From Candidatus Gastranaerophilales bacterium (lineage in GTDB: Bacteria > Cyanobacteriota > Vampirovibrionia > Gastranaerophilales > Gastranaerophilaceae), in the NCBI GenBank assembly GCA_944323935.1, contig CALUUJ010000002.1, positions 109,707-173,706 on the forward strand: a stretch of 64,000 nucleotides of DNA, in the 5' to 3' direction. Made by a program: the position numbers and the translations under genes. The first letter of the stretch is position 1, and the number at the start of each line of letters is the position of its first letter. The notes under the pieces were generated by a model that did no database searches, was not told the DNA's origin, and was given only the letters and a program-made list of their open reading frames with translations. Shown here piece after piece: positions 1 to 9,092 of the stretch.

Positions 1-818
1 AATAAAGAATATATACCTTCAGTGTTTGGGTTTGATATTAATCCAGGGATACACATAAGTTCTTTACCCTGTTCCAGTGCAAGCTTTCCAGTAATCATTG
101 CACCTGATTTTATTGCTGCTTCAGCAATAAGTACTCCTTTTGAAAGCCCAGATACAATTCTGTTTCTAACAGGGAAGTGCCAGCTTATTGCATCGATATC
201 AGGCCAATATTCTGTTATTACTGCACCATTCCCGTCTATTATTTTGTTAAATAGTTCAATATTAGATTTTGGATATAATTTATCAAATCCACCGCCAATT
301 ACGGCTATTGTCTTTATATTATTTTCTATTGCTGTTTTATGTGCTACAGTATCTATTCCTTCTGCCAGTCCAGATACTATACATATATCTGTATTCGCAA
401 ATCCTGATAATATATTCCTTAATGTATTTTTTGAATTTTCACTCGCTTTTCTTGAACCGACAACAGCGAGTGTTCTCTCCATGTTGCATATATCTATATT
501 CCCAAGTAAGAATAAACCTGTTGGCGGATTATCTATATGTTTCAAAAGATATGGATATCTATTATCCTCTGGGTGTATAAAATCGATATTTTTTTCTTTT
601 ATATAATCCATACATTCTTGAGGATTTATATTTTTCCGTTCTTCAATAAATGCCTCAATTTGTCTTTGTTGTAGACCGTCTATTTTCCACAAATCATACG
701 CTTGAGAGTTCCAGGCTAGTTCAATAGAGCCAAAATAATTATACAATTTGTTAACAAAAGCAGATGAAATTTTTGTTAACCGCGCGAAACTATACCAATA
801 TTTCTCTTTATTATCCAT
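1..818 (-). CDS. dprA: DNA processing protein DprA, 3' end beyond the window
   Basis: DprA loads RecA on incoming single-stranded DNA during natural transformation. Reading the minus strand from the ATG at 818-816 gives about 272 residues before the left edge. Family motifs are clear: VVGSRKAS, then SGLAEGIDTVAH, then FPVRNRIVSGLS, then SGAMIT and ALEQGKEL, which together mark the Rossmann-like DprA/Smf core. A short helical (SAM-like) region precedes it. The gene runs off the window at its C-terminal end, so the DML1-type tail cannot be judged. It lies 49 nt downstream of a small unknown gene on the same strand. The open frames on the opposite strand here are shadows. Confidence 0.93.
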   Translation of the reverse strand, partial: MDNKEKYWYSFARLTKISSAFVNKLYNYFGSIELAWNSQAYDLWKIDGLQQRQIEAFIEERKNINPQECMDYIKEKNIDFIHPEDNRYPYLLKHIDNPPTGLFLLGNIDICNMERTLAVVGSRKASENSKNTLRNILSGFANTDICIVSGLAEGIDTVAHKTAIENNIKTIAVIGGGFDKLYPKSNIELFNKIIDGNGAVITEYWPDIDAISWHFPVRNRIVSGLSKGVLIAEAAIKSGAMITGKLALEQGKELMCIPGLISNPNTEGIYSL

Positions 819-867
819 AAATAACAAATATCATATAAACTTTATCAAGTCCAATTATAAATAAAAA

Positions 868-1110
868 TTAAGCTATGCAACTTCCGTTTTTTAATAAACT
901 TTCATATTGAGTTTTATAATAAGCAGCTATACGACAAGCCATATCATATTTTTGTTCCATAGTTGACATATCATCTTGAACAAAAGAATCAGCTTCATTT
1001 ACAGGAGTTGTATTTTCAACTTGAGGAGACTTATGTCTTGCAAATTCAACTTTGCTAACAGGCTGACAACAATATGCAGACATTGCTGATGTAATTGCTT
1101 GAATTTCCAT
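868..1110 (-). CDS. Small unknown protein (80 aa)
   Basis: I do not recognise this family. The start is well supported: reading minus, a strong ribosome binding site (AAAAGGGGGAT) sits just ahead of the ATG at 1110. The product is hydrophilic, without signal peptide or membrane segment. It carries a Cys pair near residues 14-15 (AYCCQ) and a C-terminal helix-like stretch with YDMACRIAAYYKTQYESLLK, and ends NGSCIA. It lies directly upstream of dprA on the same strand, so the two may be cotranscribed. Link to competence is only positional. Confidence 0.6.
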   Translation of the reverse strand: MEIQAITSAMSAYCCQPVSKVEFARHKSPQVENTTPVNEADSFVQDDMSTMEQKYDMACRIAAYYKTQYESLLKNGSCIA

Positions 1111-1193
1111 GACATCCCCCTTTTATAAATATAACATGCCAAAATATTATCACAATCAATTTTTATTTGCAACTGTTATATCAGGTAATATTT

Positions 1194-2933
1194 TTATATA
1201 ACAGACTCTGCTAAAAAGTCAGCTAGAGGAGTTTCAATTATTCCATTTAGTGCTTTATCAATTTCTTTTAATTTTTTTGATACTTTATCAATGTCTTCGC
1301 TCCATTGGAAATAATCATTTATAAATTTTTCTCCTCTGAAAAAATCCTTAGATAGTTGTACCTCAATAATTTCAGTTAACATTTTTCTTGCTGTAGGAAT
1401 CATTTTATTAATATTTATATCTATAATGCCTTCATCATTAACAGACATTGCTCCTTCTTTTATAAAGAAATATGCTTGCATAACAGTTCTTACTCTGTGA
1501 GCTTGTGATAATTCCGGTTTTGCTTTTAAAAAACAATTTGCACCAAAAGTAACTAAAATTTGTTTCTTCTCTTCTTCCGTATAAACACCTGCTTTCGTTA
1601 GACAATCTAATAATGCAAGTGATCCCATATCAGCTTTGTTTTCTTCAATAATATTCTTATATTTACCAAGGGCTTCAGTTCCTTCTTTTGGTCCAAGTGA
1701 ATGTACATTTTCGTGCCCTATAGTAAACCAGTGATCAGCTTCAGGATTGTAATATTTATGTAAGTCTTTATTTAATGTTGCATTAAGTCTTTTCTTTCTT
1801 CTTTCTATTGCTTCAGGGGAATTACTTGTTCTTACTTGTCTGTGATATACATTTCTTCTTCCGCCGCCTATTTTTAAAGATAATTTGTCATTATTAGGCA
1901 AATTTTGTGCAATAGTAATCCCGCCTCTGTATGACCCTTCATCTCCTCTTAAAGAAACTATATCAACATCAACCATTGTTTGTAAATTATCTTCTTCTGA
2001 TGATATATTTTGTTCATAATTCTCTTTAAGCGGCATATTTTCTGCCATTAATGGTAAGTATTTTTTTACTTTTAATAAGTCTTCAGTTCCTTTTTTATTG
2101 ACTATGCCGACTCTTATCCCTATTGAATCTTTACTTATTGCTGTAATATTATTTTTTTCTAAGAGTTTTTTTAATTCTTCATCTTCTATTACACTTCCTG
2201 TTAACATATCTGCATATTGTTCTCTGGAAATTGTAAATTCAAGCGGAGTTTCTTGAAGAGTTGCCCATTTTTTGTCTGCTTGTGCATCCAGCATGGGATT
2301 ATTTTCTCTTAGTGCTTTTGCTTGTAATATTAAATATTCATTAAAGTCTTTATTAGTAGAATATTTTGCTGCTTTTTCAAGTTCATTTGCTATTAAATTA
2401 AATTCTTCTTTGAATGCTTCTGTATAATCAAGTGCTTTAAGTTTTGCTCCATCTCTTTTTACTATTGTTCTTTGATTAAGTATTTTTTCAACTTCTTCTT
2501 TTTCTCCATTTTTTAGCATTGTTTTTAATATATTATGAAATTCTTCTTTTGTTAAGTCAGATGGGTAGAAAGCTTTTCCATCGAGCTCTTTTTCTCCTTT
2601 TAAAAGAATAACTTTTTTAGATTCGGAATCTATTCCAATTATACCGAGTTGTGCATCAAATAATATTTTTGTTAATTCTGCAGATTTGTTTCCTTTTTTT
2701 ATTTCTTCTTTTAAATATTCAAGAAACGGGAGATTTAATTCATTATCTTGTTTCATATAAATTATATTTGCCGCATTTGCTGCTTTAACTAAATGTTTAA
2801 GTGCTTTTTTATCACCTTCACTCAGTTTTCCATATTCATCTGCATCTTTTGCCAACATTGGTTTTTTAATTAGATATTCTTTATTTGTTCTTTTTTCTAG
2901 TTCTTCCAATGACAAATTAAACTCAAATTTCAT
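1194..2933 (-). CDS. M49-like (dipeptidyl peptidase III family) zinc metallopeptidase
   Basis: This 579-residue protein carries the paired zinc motifs of the M49/DPP III-like clan: HENVHSLGP at residues 407-415 and EENKAD at 430-435. Classical DPP III has HExxxH, while the shorter HExxH followed by a Gly-Pro is seen in the Nudix-associated M49-like branch. Further family hallmarks are RVGIVNKKG near residue 280 and the NLPNN(D) segment followed by GGGRRN near 340-360. No signal peptide is visible, so it is probably cytosolic and trims peptides. It is monocistronic, with its start 69 nt from the end of the next upstream minus gene. Substrate is unknown. An inactive or regulatory role cannot be excluded, but both zinc motifs are intact. 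Confidence 0.75.
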   Translation of the reverse strand: MKFEFNLSLEELEKRTNKEYLIKKPMLAKDADEYGKLSEGDKKALKHLVKAANAANIIYMKQDNELNLPFLEYLKEEIKKGNKSAELTKILFDAQLGIIGIDSESKKVILLKGEKELDGKAFYPSDLTKEEFHNILKTMLKNGEKEEVEKILNQRTIVKRDGAKLKALDYTEAFKEEFNLIANELEKAAKYSTNKDFNEYLILQAKALRENNPMLDAQADKKWATLQETPLEFTISREQYADMLTGSVIEDEELKKLLEKNNITAISKDSIGIRVGIVNKKGTEDLLKVKKYLPLMAENMPLKENYEQNISSEEDNLQTMVDVDIVSLRGDEGSYRGGITIAQNLPNNDKLSLKIGGGRRNVYHRQVRTSNSPEAIERRKKRLNATLNKDLHKYYNPEADHWFTIGHENVHSLGPKEGTEALGKYKNIIEENKADMGSLALLDCLTKAGVYTEEEKKQILVTFGANCFLKAKPELSQAHRVRTVMQAYFFIKEGAMSVNDEGIIDININKMIPTARKMLTEIIEVQLSKDFFRGEKFINDYFQWSEDIDKVSKKLKEIDKALNGIIETPLADFLAESVI

Positions 2934-3002
2934 AATTATTATCTCCCTATGAAATTTAGTATATTTTATTTTATCATTACTAACAATAATCTATATATAC
3001 TA

Positions 3003-4814
3003 TTATTGTTGAAGAATCACATCCGGTACTTCATAATACTGACATCTTGGACATTTTTGTTTTGCGTAATAATAGCCTTCTATATTTGCAAATCTCGATT
3101 TATAATTAGCTATTATGCTTGAACTTTGTTTTGGATTTTTTATGCAATATACATAGGCATTGTCTGTTTCTGACGGTGATATGGCTTTTACATTTAAAAA
3201 TCTTGAATCTTTGTAATATACCAAAACAGAACTTTGACCGTTTGTTGAAGTATCTGTTACTTTGTTATTTGTCCAGTATTTAATATTTGGTTTTATATTT
3301 CCAAGTGTTTTTAAAATTCCGTTTAACTCCGGTATATTAGGTAGCCTTCCTCCATTTGCATAGCAATAAGAGTCTTTTTCATATTTTGATTTCAGAACCG
3401 GAGTTTTACTAACCAAATCAAATGCAGGAGAACAGAAACTCTGTTGCCATATTTGTTTTTCTTGGTAGAGTGTCAGATTATCATAATCAGTAAAAGGATA
3501 GTAACATAATCTTATATTGTCCGTGTTATTTTGTATGATGGCAGTGAACGTAAAATCATTAGCTTCGTATTCTCTTTTTATAGAAATATTAGGGTCATAA
3601 TTATAACCTTTTTGTAAAAGTTCTCTGAAAACTTCATTAGAAACTTCCTTTACGCTAAAATTGATGTGTTTCTTTTCTGTAATAGCAGGTAATTCTTCTT
3701 GAATAGGCGGTATAACTTTTTGTTCTTTTTTATCTATACCTACAACATTTTTTAATTTATCAAAATCAAAAGGTTTATCTACCAGAGATTTTATTGTATC
3801 TTTTGTCTCTCTTTTTACATTTCTGTAAAAATAACTTTTATTTTTAAAACCATAGTTATCATTGCTTCTTGCAATACAATATAGTAGAGGCGTTACATTT
3901 GCGGGTTTTCTTACAATTTCATATGACATATTTTTAAAATGAAGAACAAGGTCATGTTTCCCGTCTTTATGATTAGTCCAATAATATTTATCACCAAAAG
4001 TATCAAATTTATTAAACACAATAAAATAAGTTTCCAGATAGTTCGGTACTCTTGCGTCAATTGCATTACAAAATATCTTTGCTGATTGAAGGTCATTATA
4101 GGGAAATGCTTCTGCCGTATAATCAAACGGAACTTCCGCTGTATTTATAGACATTTTCTTTTGTGAGTATGAGTTAATGTCGTTTGATATTTTTAGAAAA
4201 TCTGTAGAATAACTAATTGTTAATCTTGCGCTTTTATATTTGTTTTGCAACTCAAAGTTGCGTTCTTTTATAAACGTGTTAGTTCCGTTGTATATGCAAA
4301 AAATAAGAAAACAAACGAAAAGGAACATTATAAAAAAATTAGTTTCATCTTTTTTTCTTTTTTGAATACTTATACTTGGAATTATAATGGCAGGAATTGC
4401 AAAATATATGAATACGAGTAATATGATTGAAGGGAACAACATTGATATAGTGCTCATAAAGAAAGTAAATATAAATGTTATATTTGCAGCATCTTTATTT
4501 ACGGAAATAAGACAAATCGTACTTGCTATAAGGATAAGAAACAAAAATATAAAAAAGACCCAAATATTAAGCGGATAATTTATGTATAATGCCTCTTTCT
4601 TTAAATCCAATATATTTCTTTTTACCTTTGATGAAAATAATAGTAAATAAATAAAGAAGATAATACCGTTTGCATATGTACTTAGAATTGTAAATTTATC
4701 CTTTGAAGATTCAAAAAAGAAAAATATTAATAAGTTTGATATTATAACCAATATTGTTGTGATAATATTGATTTTTAAAAGTTCTTTTGGTTTTTGTATA
4801 TTATTTTTTTTCAT
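3003..4814 (-). CDS. Membrane protein with two DUF1566/Lcl-like modules
   Basis: A 603-residue protein. The N-terminal 175 residues contain about five to six hydrophobic segments (for example around 12-33, 40-58, 78-102, 112-148 and 160-178). The rest is predicted outside the membrane and holds two similar modules. Each has an invariant-looking Cys, an RVPN or RLPN box, then YWTN and a final YCI, near residues 235-330 and 470-570. This alternating Cys/RLP/YWT pattern resembles DUF1566 (Lcl C-terminal) domains of secreted bacterial proteins. The C-terminus has a CPRC motif. Function is unknown. It is transcribed away from kdsD, sharing the 4815-4928 intergenic region. Confidence 0.65.
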   Translation of the reverse strand: MKKNNIQKPKELLKINIITTILVIISNLLIFFFFESSKDKFTILSTYANGIIFFIYLLLFSSKVKRNILDLKKEALYINYPLNIWVFFIFLFLILIASTICLISVNKDAANITFIFTFFMSTISMLFPSIILLVFIYFAIPAIIIPSISIQKRKKDETNFFIMFLFVCFLIFCIYNGTNTFIKERNFELQNKYKSARLTISYSTDFLKISNDINSYSQKKMSINTAEVPFDYTAEAFPYNDLQSAKIFCNAIDARVPNYLETYFIVFNKFDTFGDKYYWTNHKDGKHDLVLHFKNMSYEIVRKPANVTPLLYCIARSNDNYGFKNKSYFYRNVKRETKDTIKSLVDKPFDFDKLKNVVGIDKKEQKVIPPIQEELPAITEKKHINFSVKEVSNEVFRELLQKGYNYDPNISIKREYEANDFTFTAIIQNNTDNIRLCYYPFTDYDNLTLYQEKQIWQQSFCSPAFDLVSKTPVLKSKYEKDSYCYANGGRLPNIPELNGILKTLGNIKPNIKYWTNNKVTDTSTNGQSSVLVYYKDSRFLNVKAISPSETDNAYVYCIKNPKQSSSIIANYKSRFANIEGYYYAKQKCPRCQYYEVPDVILQQ

Positions 4815-4893
4815 ATTATTCTCGTGTTTTTATTTCTACCGTTACCAGTATATTATACTAAACTTTTTATTTTTTTATTTCGTATTATTATTG

Positions 4894-4899
4894 TATAAT
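4894..4899 (+). promoter_or_regulatory. Possible -10 box for kdsD-kdsC
   Basis: A consensus TATAAT lies 29 nt ahead of the GTG start of kdsD in the divergent intergenic region. No good -35 is visible at the right distance, so this is a weak prediction in AT-rich DNA. Confidence 0.35.
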
Positions 4900-4928
4900 T
4901 ATTATAGTTATCTAAGGAAGGTTTTAAT

Positions 4929-5912
4929 GTGGAAATTATACAAAAGTCAACAATGATAGAACTTGCAAAAGAAGTCTTTAAAATTGAAGCAGATTCAATA
5001 TTAAAACTGCAAGAAAGAGTTGGTACAAACTTAGAACGAGCTATATCTGTTATTATAAATTCAAAAGGACGTGTTATTGTAACAGGAATGGGAAAATCAG
5101 GGCATATTGGGAGAAAAATTGCCGCAACACTTTCTTCAACAGGAACTCCCGCATATTATCTTCATCCTGCGGAAAGTACGCACGGTGATTCCGGTATTAT
5201 AACAAGAGAAGATGTTGTTATTGCTATTTCTAATAGTGGTGAAACAACGGAATTACTAAATTTGCTGCCTCTAATTAAAAGATTTGAAGTGCCTTTAATT
5301 GTTTTTGCAGGAAACCAAAATTCAACTTTGGGGAAATGTGCTGATATATATTTTGATATTTCCGTTGAAAAAGAAGCATGCCCTTTGGGTAAAGCTCCTA
5401 CTGCCAGCACCACAGCCACTTTGGCAATGGGAGATGCACTTGCTGTTTGTCTTTTAAAGAAAAGAGGCTTTTCAACCGAAGATTTTCTTTTGTATCATCC
5501 GTCAGGTGCTTTGGGTAAAGGCGTTCTCTATGTTGTTGGAGATTTAATGTTAAAAGATAAGACATTACTTCCTATTGCTCATGAGAATGATACATTCTTA
5601 GAAACTGTTGATTTGATTTCAAAGAAAAGACTTGGTTGTGCATTAATAGTTAATGAAGAAGGTAAATTAACAGGACTTTTAACTGATGGTGATATTAGAA
5701 GAATTTTGTTAAGATATCCTGATGTGTCCGTTTTGACAAATAAAATGGTTATGACAGTGAATCCTAAGACTATTTCATATAATGATATGGCTACAAAAGC
5801 ACTAGCATATATGGAAAAATATTCTATTACTGCTCTTGCAGTATGTGATGAAAATTCAAAACCTATTGGTATTATTCATATTCATGATTTATTAAGAGCT
5901 GGAGTTGCATAA
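4929..5912 (+). CDS. kdsD: Arabinose-5-phosphate isomerase KdsD
   Basis: It converts ribulose 5-phosphate to arabinose 5-phosphate, the first step of KDO synthesis for LPS, in the cytosol. The 327 residues hold a SIS domain (GMGKSGHIGRKIAATLSSTGTPA, serine-rich sugar-phosphate site, then HGDSG and SNSGET) followed by two CBS domains after about residue 205, the standard KdsD/KpsF layout. The start is taken as GTG at 4929 because AGGAAGG ends about 7 nt upstream. An ATG at 4927 in another frame gives only nine codons. Its stop TAA overlaps the kdsC ATG by one base (TAATG), so the two genes are translationally coupled. Confidence 0.95.
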   Translation: MEIIQKSTMIELAKEVFKIEADSILKLQERVGTNLERAISVIINSKGRVIVTGMGKSGHIGRKIAATLSSTGTPAYYLHPAESTHGDSGIITREDVVIAISNSGETTELLNLLPLIKRFEVPLIVFAGNQNSTLGKCADIYFDISVEKEACPLGKAPTASTTATLAMGDALAVCLLKKRGFSTEDFLLYHPSGALGKGVLYVVGDLMLKDKTLLPIAHENDTFLETVDLISKKRLGCALIVNEEGKLTGLLTDGDIRRILLRYPDVSVLTNKMVMTVNPKTISYNDMATKALAYMEKYSITALAVCDENSKPIGIIHIHDLLRAGVA

Positions 5913-6412
5913 TGTTTAATATTGATTTGAGAAGTAAAGCATTGAAGATAAAATTGGTTGTATTTGATGTTGATGGGGTTATGACTGATGGTAGCATCAC
6001 TTATGATGAAAAAGGGATTGAATATAAAACTTTTAATGCAAAAGATGGTCAAGGAATAGTTAATATAACAAAAGCCGGTATAAAAACCGCAATAATTACA
6101 GCCAGAGAAAATAATACGGTTAAACATCGTTTTGAAAATTTGGGAATGACGAAACTTTATATGGGACAAAAAAACAAATTGAATGCATTAAAAGAAATGT
6201 TGACAGAGTTTAACTTGGATTATTCAGAAGTAGCTTATATGGGTGATGATTTACCTGATTTATGTGTGTTAAAGGAAGTTGGACTTGCTTGTTGTCCTAA
6301 TGATGCTGTTCAAGAAGTAAAAAATGTTTGCCACTTTGTATCTTCCAGACGAGGCGGTCGAGGTGCTGTTAGGGAATTGACTGATTTAATTTATAAAACA
6401 CAAATAAATTGA
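5912..6412 (+). CDS. kdsC: 3-deoxy-D-manno-octulosonate 8-phosphate phosphatase KdsC
   Basis: A HAD-family phosphatase that removes phosphate from KDO 8-phosphate, giving free KDO for activation by KdsB. The 166 residues show HAD motif I (VFDVDGVMTDG near 18-28, nucleophile Asp), motif II in IITARE, the motif III lysine around GQKNK, and motif IV MGDDLPD. The compact C1-capless form matches KdsC. It overlaps kdsD by one base and is the last gene of this two-gene unit. kdsA and kdsB are not in the window. Confidence 0.95.
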   Translation: MFNIDLRSKALKIKLVVFDVDGVMTDGSITYDEKGIEYKTFNAKDGQGIVNITKAGIKTAIITARENNTVKHRFENLGMTKLYMGQKNKLNALKEMLTEFNLDYSEVAYMGDDLPDLCVLKEVGLACCPNDAVQEVKNVCHFVSSRRGGRGAVRELTDLIYKTQIN

Positions 6413-6447
6413 TACTTAATTTGGATTTGATAATTTTTTGATTTTTA

Positions 6448-7212
6448 CTATTTGTTCATATCATAAAGAAGTTTCATTCCTATTAATGTTAAATTAGGAT
6501 TTATATAATCAAATTTTCTTTTCAAATATTTGCTTATAACGGAGGAATATCCTCCGGTTGCGATAATTGTTGTTTTATACCCCAGCTCTTTTTCGCATTC
6601 TTCAATAAGCCCATCAATCATTGCTGCATGTCCTCTAACAATACCTGATAACATTGCATCAATAGTATTTCTTCCAATAGCGTGTTCAGGTGCTTCTATA
6701 TTTAGTTTGGGTAATTTTGATGTTTTTGAACTTAATGCTTCCGCTTGGATTTTCATTCCTGCTGTTATGATACCCCCAATAAATTCATTTTTCTGATTCA
6801 CAATATCGAAAGAAGTTGCAGTTCCAAAATCTACTACAATAGCAGGTGCGTTATATAATAAAGATGCGGCGCAAGCATTTGCTATTCTGTCGGCACCAAT
6901 TTGTGAAAGATTATCTGTTTTTAATATTACATTTGTTTTTATTTTGTGTGAAATAATTAATGAATCTATTCCCATATATTTTTTTAATGCTGTCGACAAT
7001 CTTTCTGTTAATTGGACAACTACACTTGATATAACTGCATTTGTTACTTTAGTCTCCAGATTTGTTTCTCTTAGCAAATTCTTAAGAAAAACCCCATATT
7101 CGTCTTCAGTTCTTGTAATTTCAGTTGATAATCTCCAAGAATGAATAATTTTGTTTCCATCAAAAACTCCGAGAGTTATATTTGTGTTTCCAATATCAGC
7201 TGCTAATAACAT
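6448..7212 (-). CDS. coaX: Type III pantothenate kinase CoaX
   Basis: It phosphorylates pantothenate, the first step of coenzyme A synthesis. At 254 residues it has the usual CoaX length and the ASKHA-fold motifs: N-terminal ADIGNTNITLGVF (phosphate-1), GADRIANACAA near residue 105, VVDFGTATSFD around 125, and GGIITAGM. These separate it from CoaA-type kinases. It converges on kdsC with a 35-nt gap and diverges from the SemiSWEET-like gene at 7320. No operon partner on its strand is close. Confidence 0.95.
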   Translation of the reverse strand: MLLAADIGNTNITLGVFDGNKIIHSWRLSTEITRTEDEYGVFLKNLLRETNLETKVTNAVISSVVVQLTERLSTALKKYMGIDSLIISHKIKTNVILKTDNLSQIGADRIANACAASLLYNAPAIVVDFGTATSFDIVNQKNEFIGGIITAGMKIQAEALSSKTSKLPKLNIEAPEHAIGRNTIDAMLSGIVRGHAAMIDGLIEECEKELGYKTTIIATGGYSSVISKYLKRKFDYINPNLTLIGMKLLYDMNK

Positions 7213-7278
7213 TGATTTTACCTTTAACTTTATTAATTGTATTTTATCAGAAATATATGTATTTATAACTCTATTTTA

Positions 7279-7287
7279 TGCTAAAAT
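7279..7287 (+). promoter_or_regulatory. Extended -10 promoter for the lspA operon
   Basis: TGCTAAAAT (TGn plus a -10-like hexamer) lies 32 nt upstream of the ATG at 7320. It is a reasonable extended -10 element. No strong -35 is seen. Confidence 0.45.
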
Positions 7288-7319
7288 TTTTTTAGATATA
7301 GTTTGGTTGGAGCTTTTTA

Positions 7320-7622
7320 ATGTTGGATTTTTTAATACAAAGTTTTCAATTTAAGTCAATGAGCTTCTTTGAAGCAGGTATGTTAATATGTTTTGGTGCA
7401 AGCTGGCCTTTTGCCGTTATGAAAACATATAAATCAAAAAATGTAAAAGGAAAGAGTCGTTTATTTCTGACTTTGATAATTCTTGGTTATATATGTGGTA
7501 TTATTAATAAAATACTTAATTCTGTGGATATTGTTTTTTGGTTATATATAATAAACTTATTATTGGTAGGTACTGATTTTGCATTTTGTTTAATATACAG
7601 AAACAGAGAGGAACAAAAATAA
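7320..7622 (+). CDS. SemiSWEET/PQ-loop-like small membrane protein
   Basis: A 100-residue protein with three hydrophobic segments (about 15-33, 47-65, 70-92). The first helix has CFGASWPFAVMKTYKSK, followed by KGKSRLFL, the pattern of one triple-helix bundle of the SWEET/SemiSWEET and LAB_N-like superfamily. The canonical PQ is replaced by WPF here. Such proteins act as dimers in the inner membrane, possibly moving small sugars or related solutes; the substrate is unknown. GGAG precedes the ATG. It starts an operon with an NTF2-like protein and lspA, and its 3' end is immediately followed by the next start. Confidence 0.7.
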   Translation: MLDFLIQSFQFKSMSFFEAGMLICFGASWPFAVMKTYKSKNVKGKSRLFLTLIILGYICGIINKILNSVDIVFWLYIINLLLVGTDFAFCLIYRNREEQK

Positions 7623-7624
7623 AA

Positions 7625-8611
7625 ATGAGAAAAGCTGGTATTTTATATATAATCTTTATCCTGAGTATAATGTTTTATTGTGGCAGTGATGCTTTTGCTG
7701 TTTCTGCAATTCCTCAAAAAGATGCAAATATAAACATTACTGTAGAAGCTGATGATGAAGATTTTGAAGAAACAGATATAATAAAGAAAGTGAGTTTTAG
7801 AGATAAGTTTAAACGCTCACCGGAAGCTCAAATACAGAGTTTCTTTAAAAAATACAACAGATATTCATCTAAAAATAATATAGAAAAATTAAAAGAATTA
7901 TATTCAGAAGACTATATAAATAATGATGGCTTTAATAAAGAGACGATTTTCAAAATGATGGAAATGGCGTCAGGAGCATATAAAGATGTCTCTTATATTA
8001 CAGAAATAGAAAGTATAAAAGTAGAAGGAAATTATGCAGTAGTGAAGGCATATGAAATTGCAAAAGGAGAAACAATAAAAGTTATTGAAAAGCTACAAGA
8101 TACAGGTTCTATTTTATCTGAAATATATTATACTGATTATCTAAAAAAAGAAGGTAATAAGTGGAAAATAGTAGCAACTGAAATTAATTCGGAAAAAGTT
8201 GAATTAAAATACGGTGAAGCAAAAAATATGACAGTTGATGTAGTTGCTCCGAAAACTGTTCCGGAAGGCTCTGTGTATGAAGTCTCAATAAATACGAAAA
8301 CACCGGATGGAGTATTTATGGTTGGTTCTATTGTTAATGAACCCATTGTATATCCGCAAGTACAAACAAAAGATGTATTCAGAAGCATAAAAGCAGAAAC
8401 ATTATCAAGACTCTTAACTGCCAATAAAGATAATAATAATGAATATGCAACAATTTCTATTGCAATAACAAGAGCACAAATTGAACCACCGTCTGTTATT
8501 TTGAACATGACAGGAATGGCCTTCGTTATGAGAAGAGTTAATGTTTTTTCTCTAAATGATAATGTAAAAATTGATAAGGAGATAAGTGATGTCCAGACAA
8601 CAAAAAACTAA
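7625..8611 (+). CDS. Secreted NTF2-like domain protein
   Basis: The start is placed at ATG 7625, giving 328 residues. The longer open frame would put 13 charged residues ahead of a clear signal peptide (MRKAGILYIIFILSIMF, ending DAFA). A GAGAGG lies upstream. Residues of the mature protein around 65-190 have the look of a SnoaL/NTF2-like fold: QIQSFFKKYNRYSSKNN, then LKELYSEDYIN, and a conserved final strand GNKWKIVATEI. The C-terminal 130 residues are an unknown beta-rich region. It overlaps the lspA start by 23 nt. Probably periplasmic; ligand unknown. Confidence 0.65.
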   Translation: MRKAGILYIIFILSIMFYCGSDAFAVSAIPQKDANINITVEADDEDFEETDIIKKVSFRDKFKRSPEAQIQSFFKKYNRYSSKNNIEKLKELYSEDYINNDGFNKETIFKMMEMASGAYKDVSYITEIESIKVEGNYAVVKAYEIAKGETIKVIEKLQDTGSILSEIYYTDYLKKEGNKWKIVATEINSEKVELKYGEAKNMTVDVVAPKTVPEGSVYEVSINTKTPDGVFMVGSIVNEPIVYPQVQTKDVFRSIKAETLSRLLTANKDNNNEYATISIAITRAQIEPPSVILNMTGMAFVMRRVNVFSLNDNVKIDKEISDVQTTKN

Positions 8612-9083
8612 GGAACCTTTAATTGATATTTTCACAATTGTAAAATATTTTATTCTATGGATTTTATTTGCATTAGTTGCATATGGTGTTAAGGTTGTTG
8701 TTATGATGGCTTTAAGTGCTTCTCCTACAAAACAAGTTGGTAATGGTATTCTAACACTATATGAAGTGTATAACACAGGTGCTGCTTTCAATTTATTTTC
8801 AAATCAACCTGAAATGATAATTACAGCTTCTTTTGTTGCTGTTGCATTAATTACTTTTATAGTTTTAGTTGCATCAGGTAAAATAACACAGACCGCAGTT
8901 TCTGCTATGGCTGCTTTAAGTGCCGGTATAACAATGAATATGCTTGAAAGAATTAATCAAGGCTATGTTATTGATTATATTCATTGTAATTTTCTTGAAA
9001 ATTTCCCTGTATTCAATGTTCCTGATATTATGATTGTTGTGGGTGCAATAGGCTTAATGCTTTCTTTATTAACAAAAAGATAG
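8589..9083 (+). CDS. lspA: Lipoprotein signal peptidase LspA
   Basis: This inner-membrane aspartyl protease cleaves prolipoprotein signal peptides after lipidation. Of two candidate starts, ATG 8589 has AAGGAG with 6-nt spacing, while GTG 8586 would leave only 3, so 8589 is preferred (164 aa). Four hydrophobic helices are visible. The catalytic pair is present: Asp in GYVIDYIH and Asp in VFNVPD. NTGAAFNLF is the conserved box after helix 1. The usual DR of the N-x-x-D-R motif is ER here (NMLERINQG), a mild variation away from the catalytic pair. It overlaps the upstream gene and precedes the RluA-family gene by 9 nt. Confidence 0.93.
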   Translation: MSRQQKTKEPLIDIFTIVKYFILWILFALVAYGVKVVVMMALSASPTKQVGNGILTLYEVYNTGAAFNLFSNQPEMIITASFVAVALITFIVLVASGKITQTAVSAMAALSAGITMNMLERINQGYVIDYIHCNFLENFPVFNVPDIMIVVGAIGLMLSLLTKR

Positions 9084-9092
9084 GTTTTAATA

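Noticed and set aside
22..606. Long plus-strand open frames at the left edge
   Set aside because: They are shadows of dprA on the minus strand, whose motifs are unmistakable.
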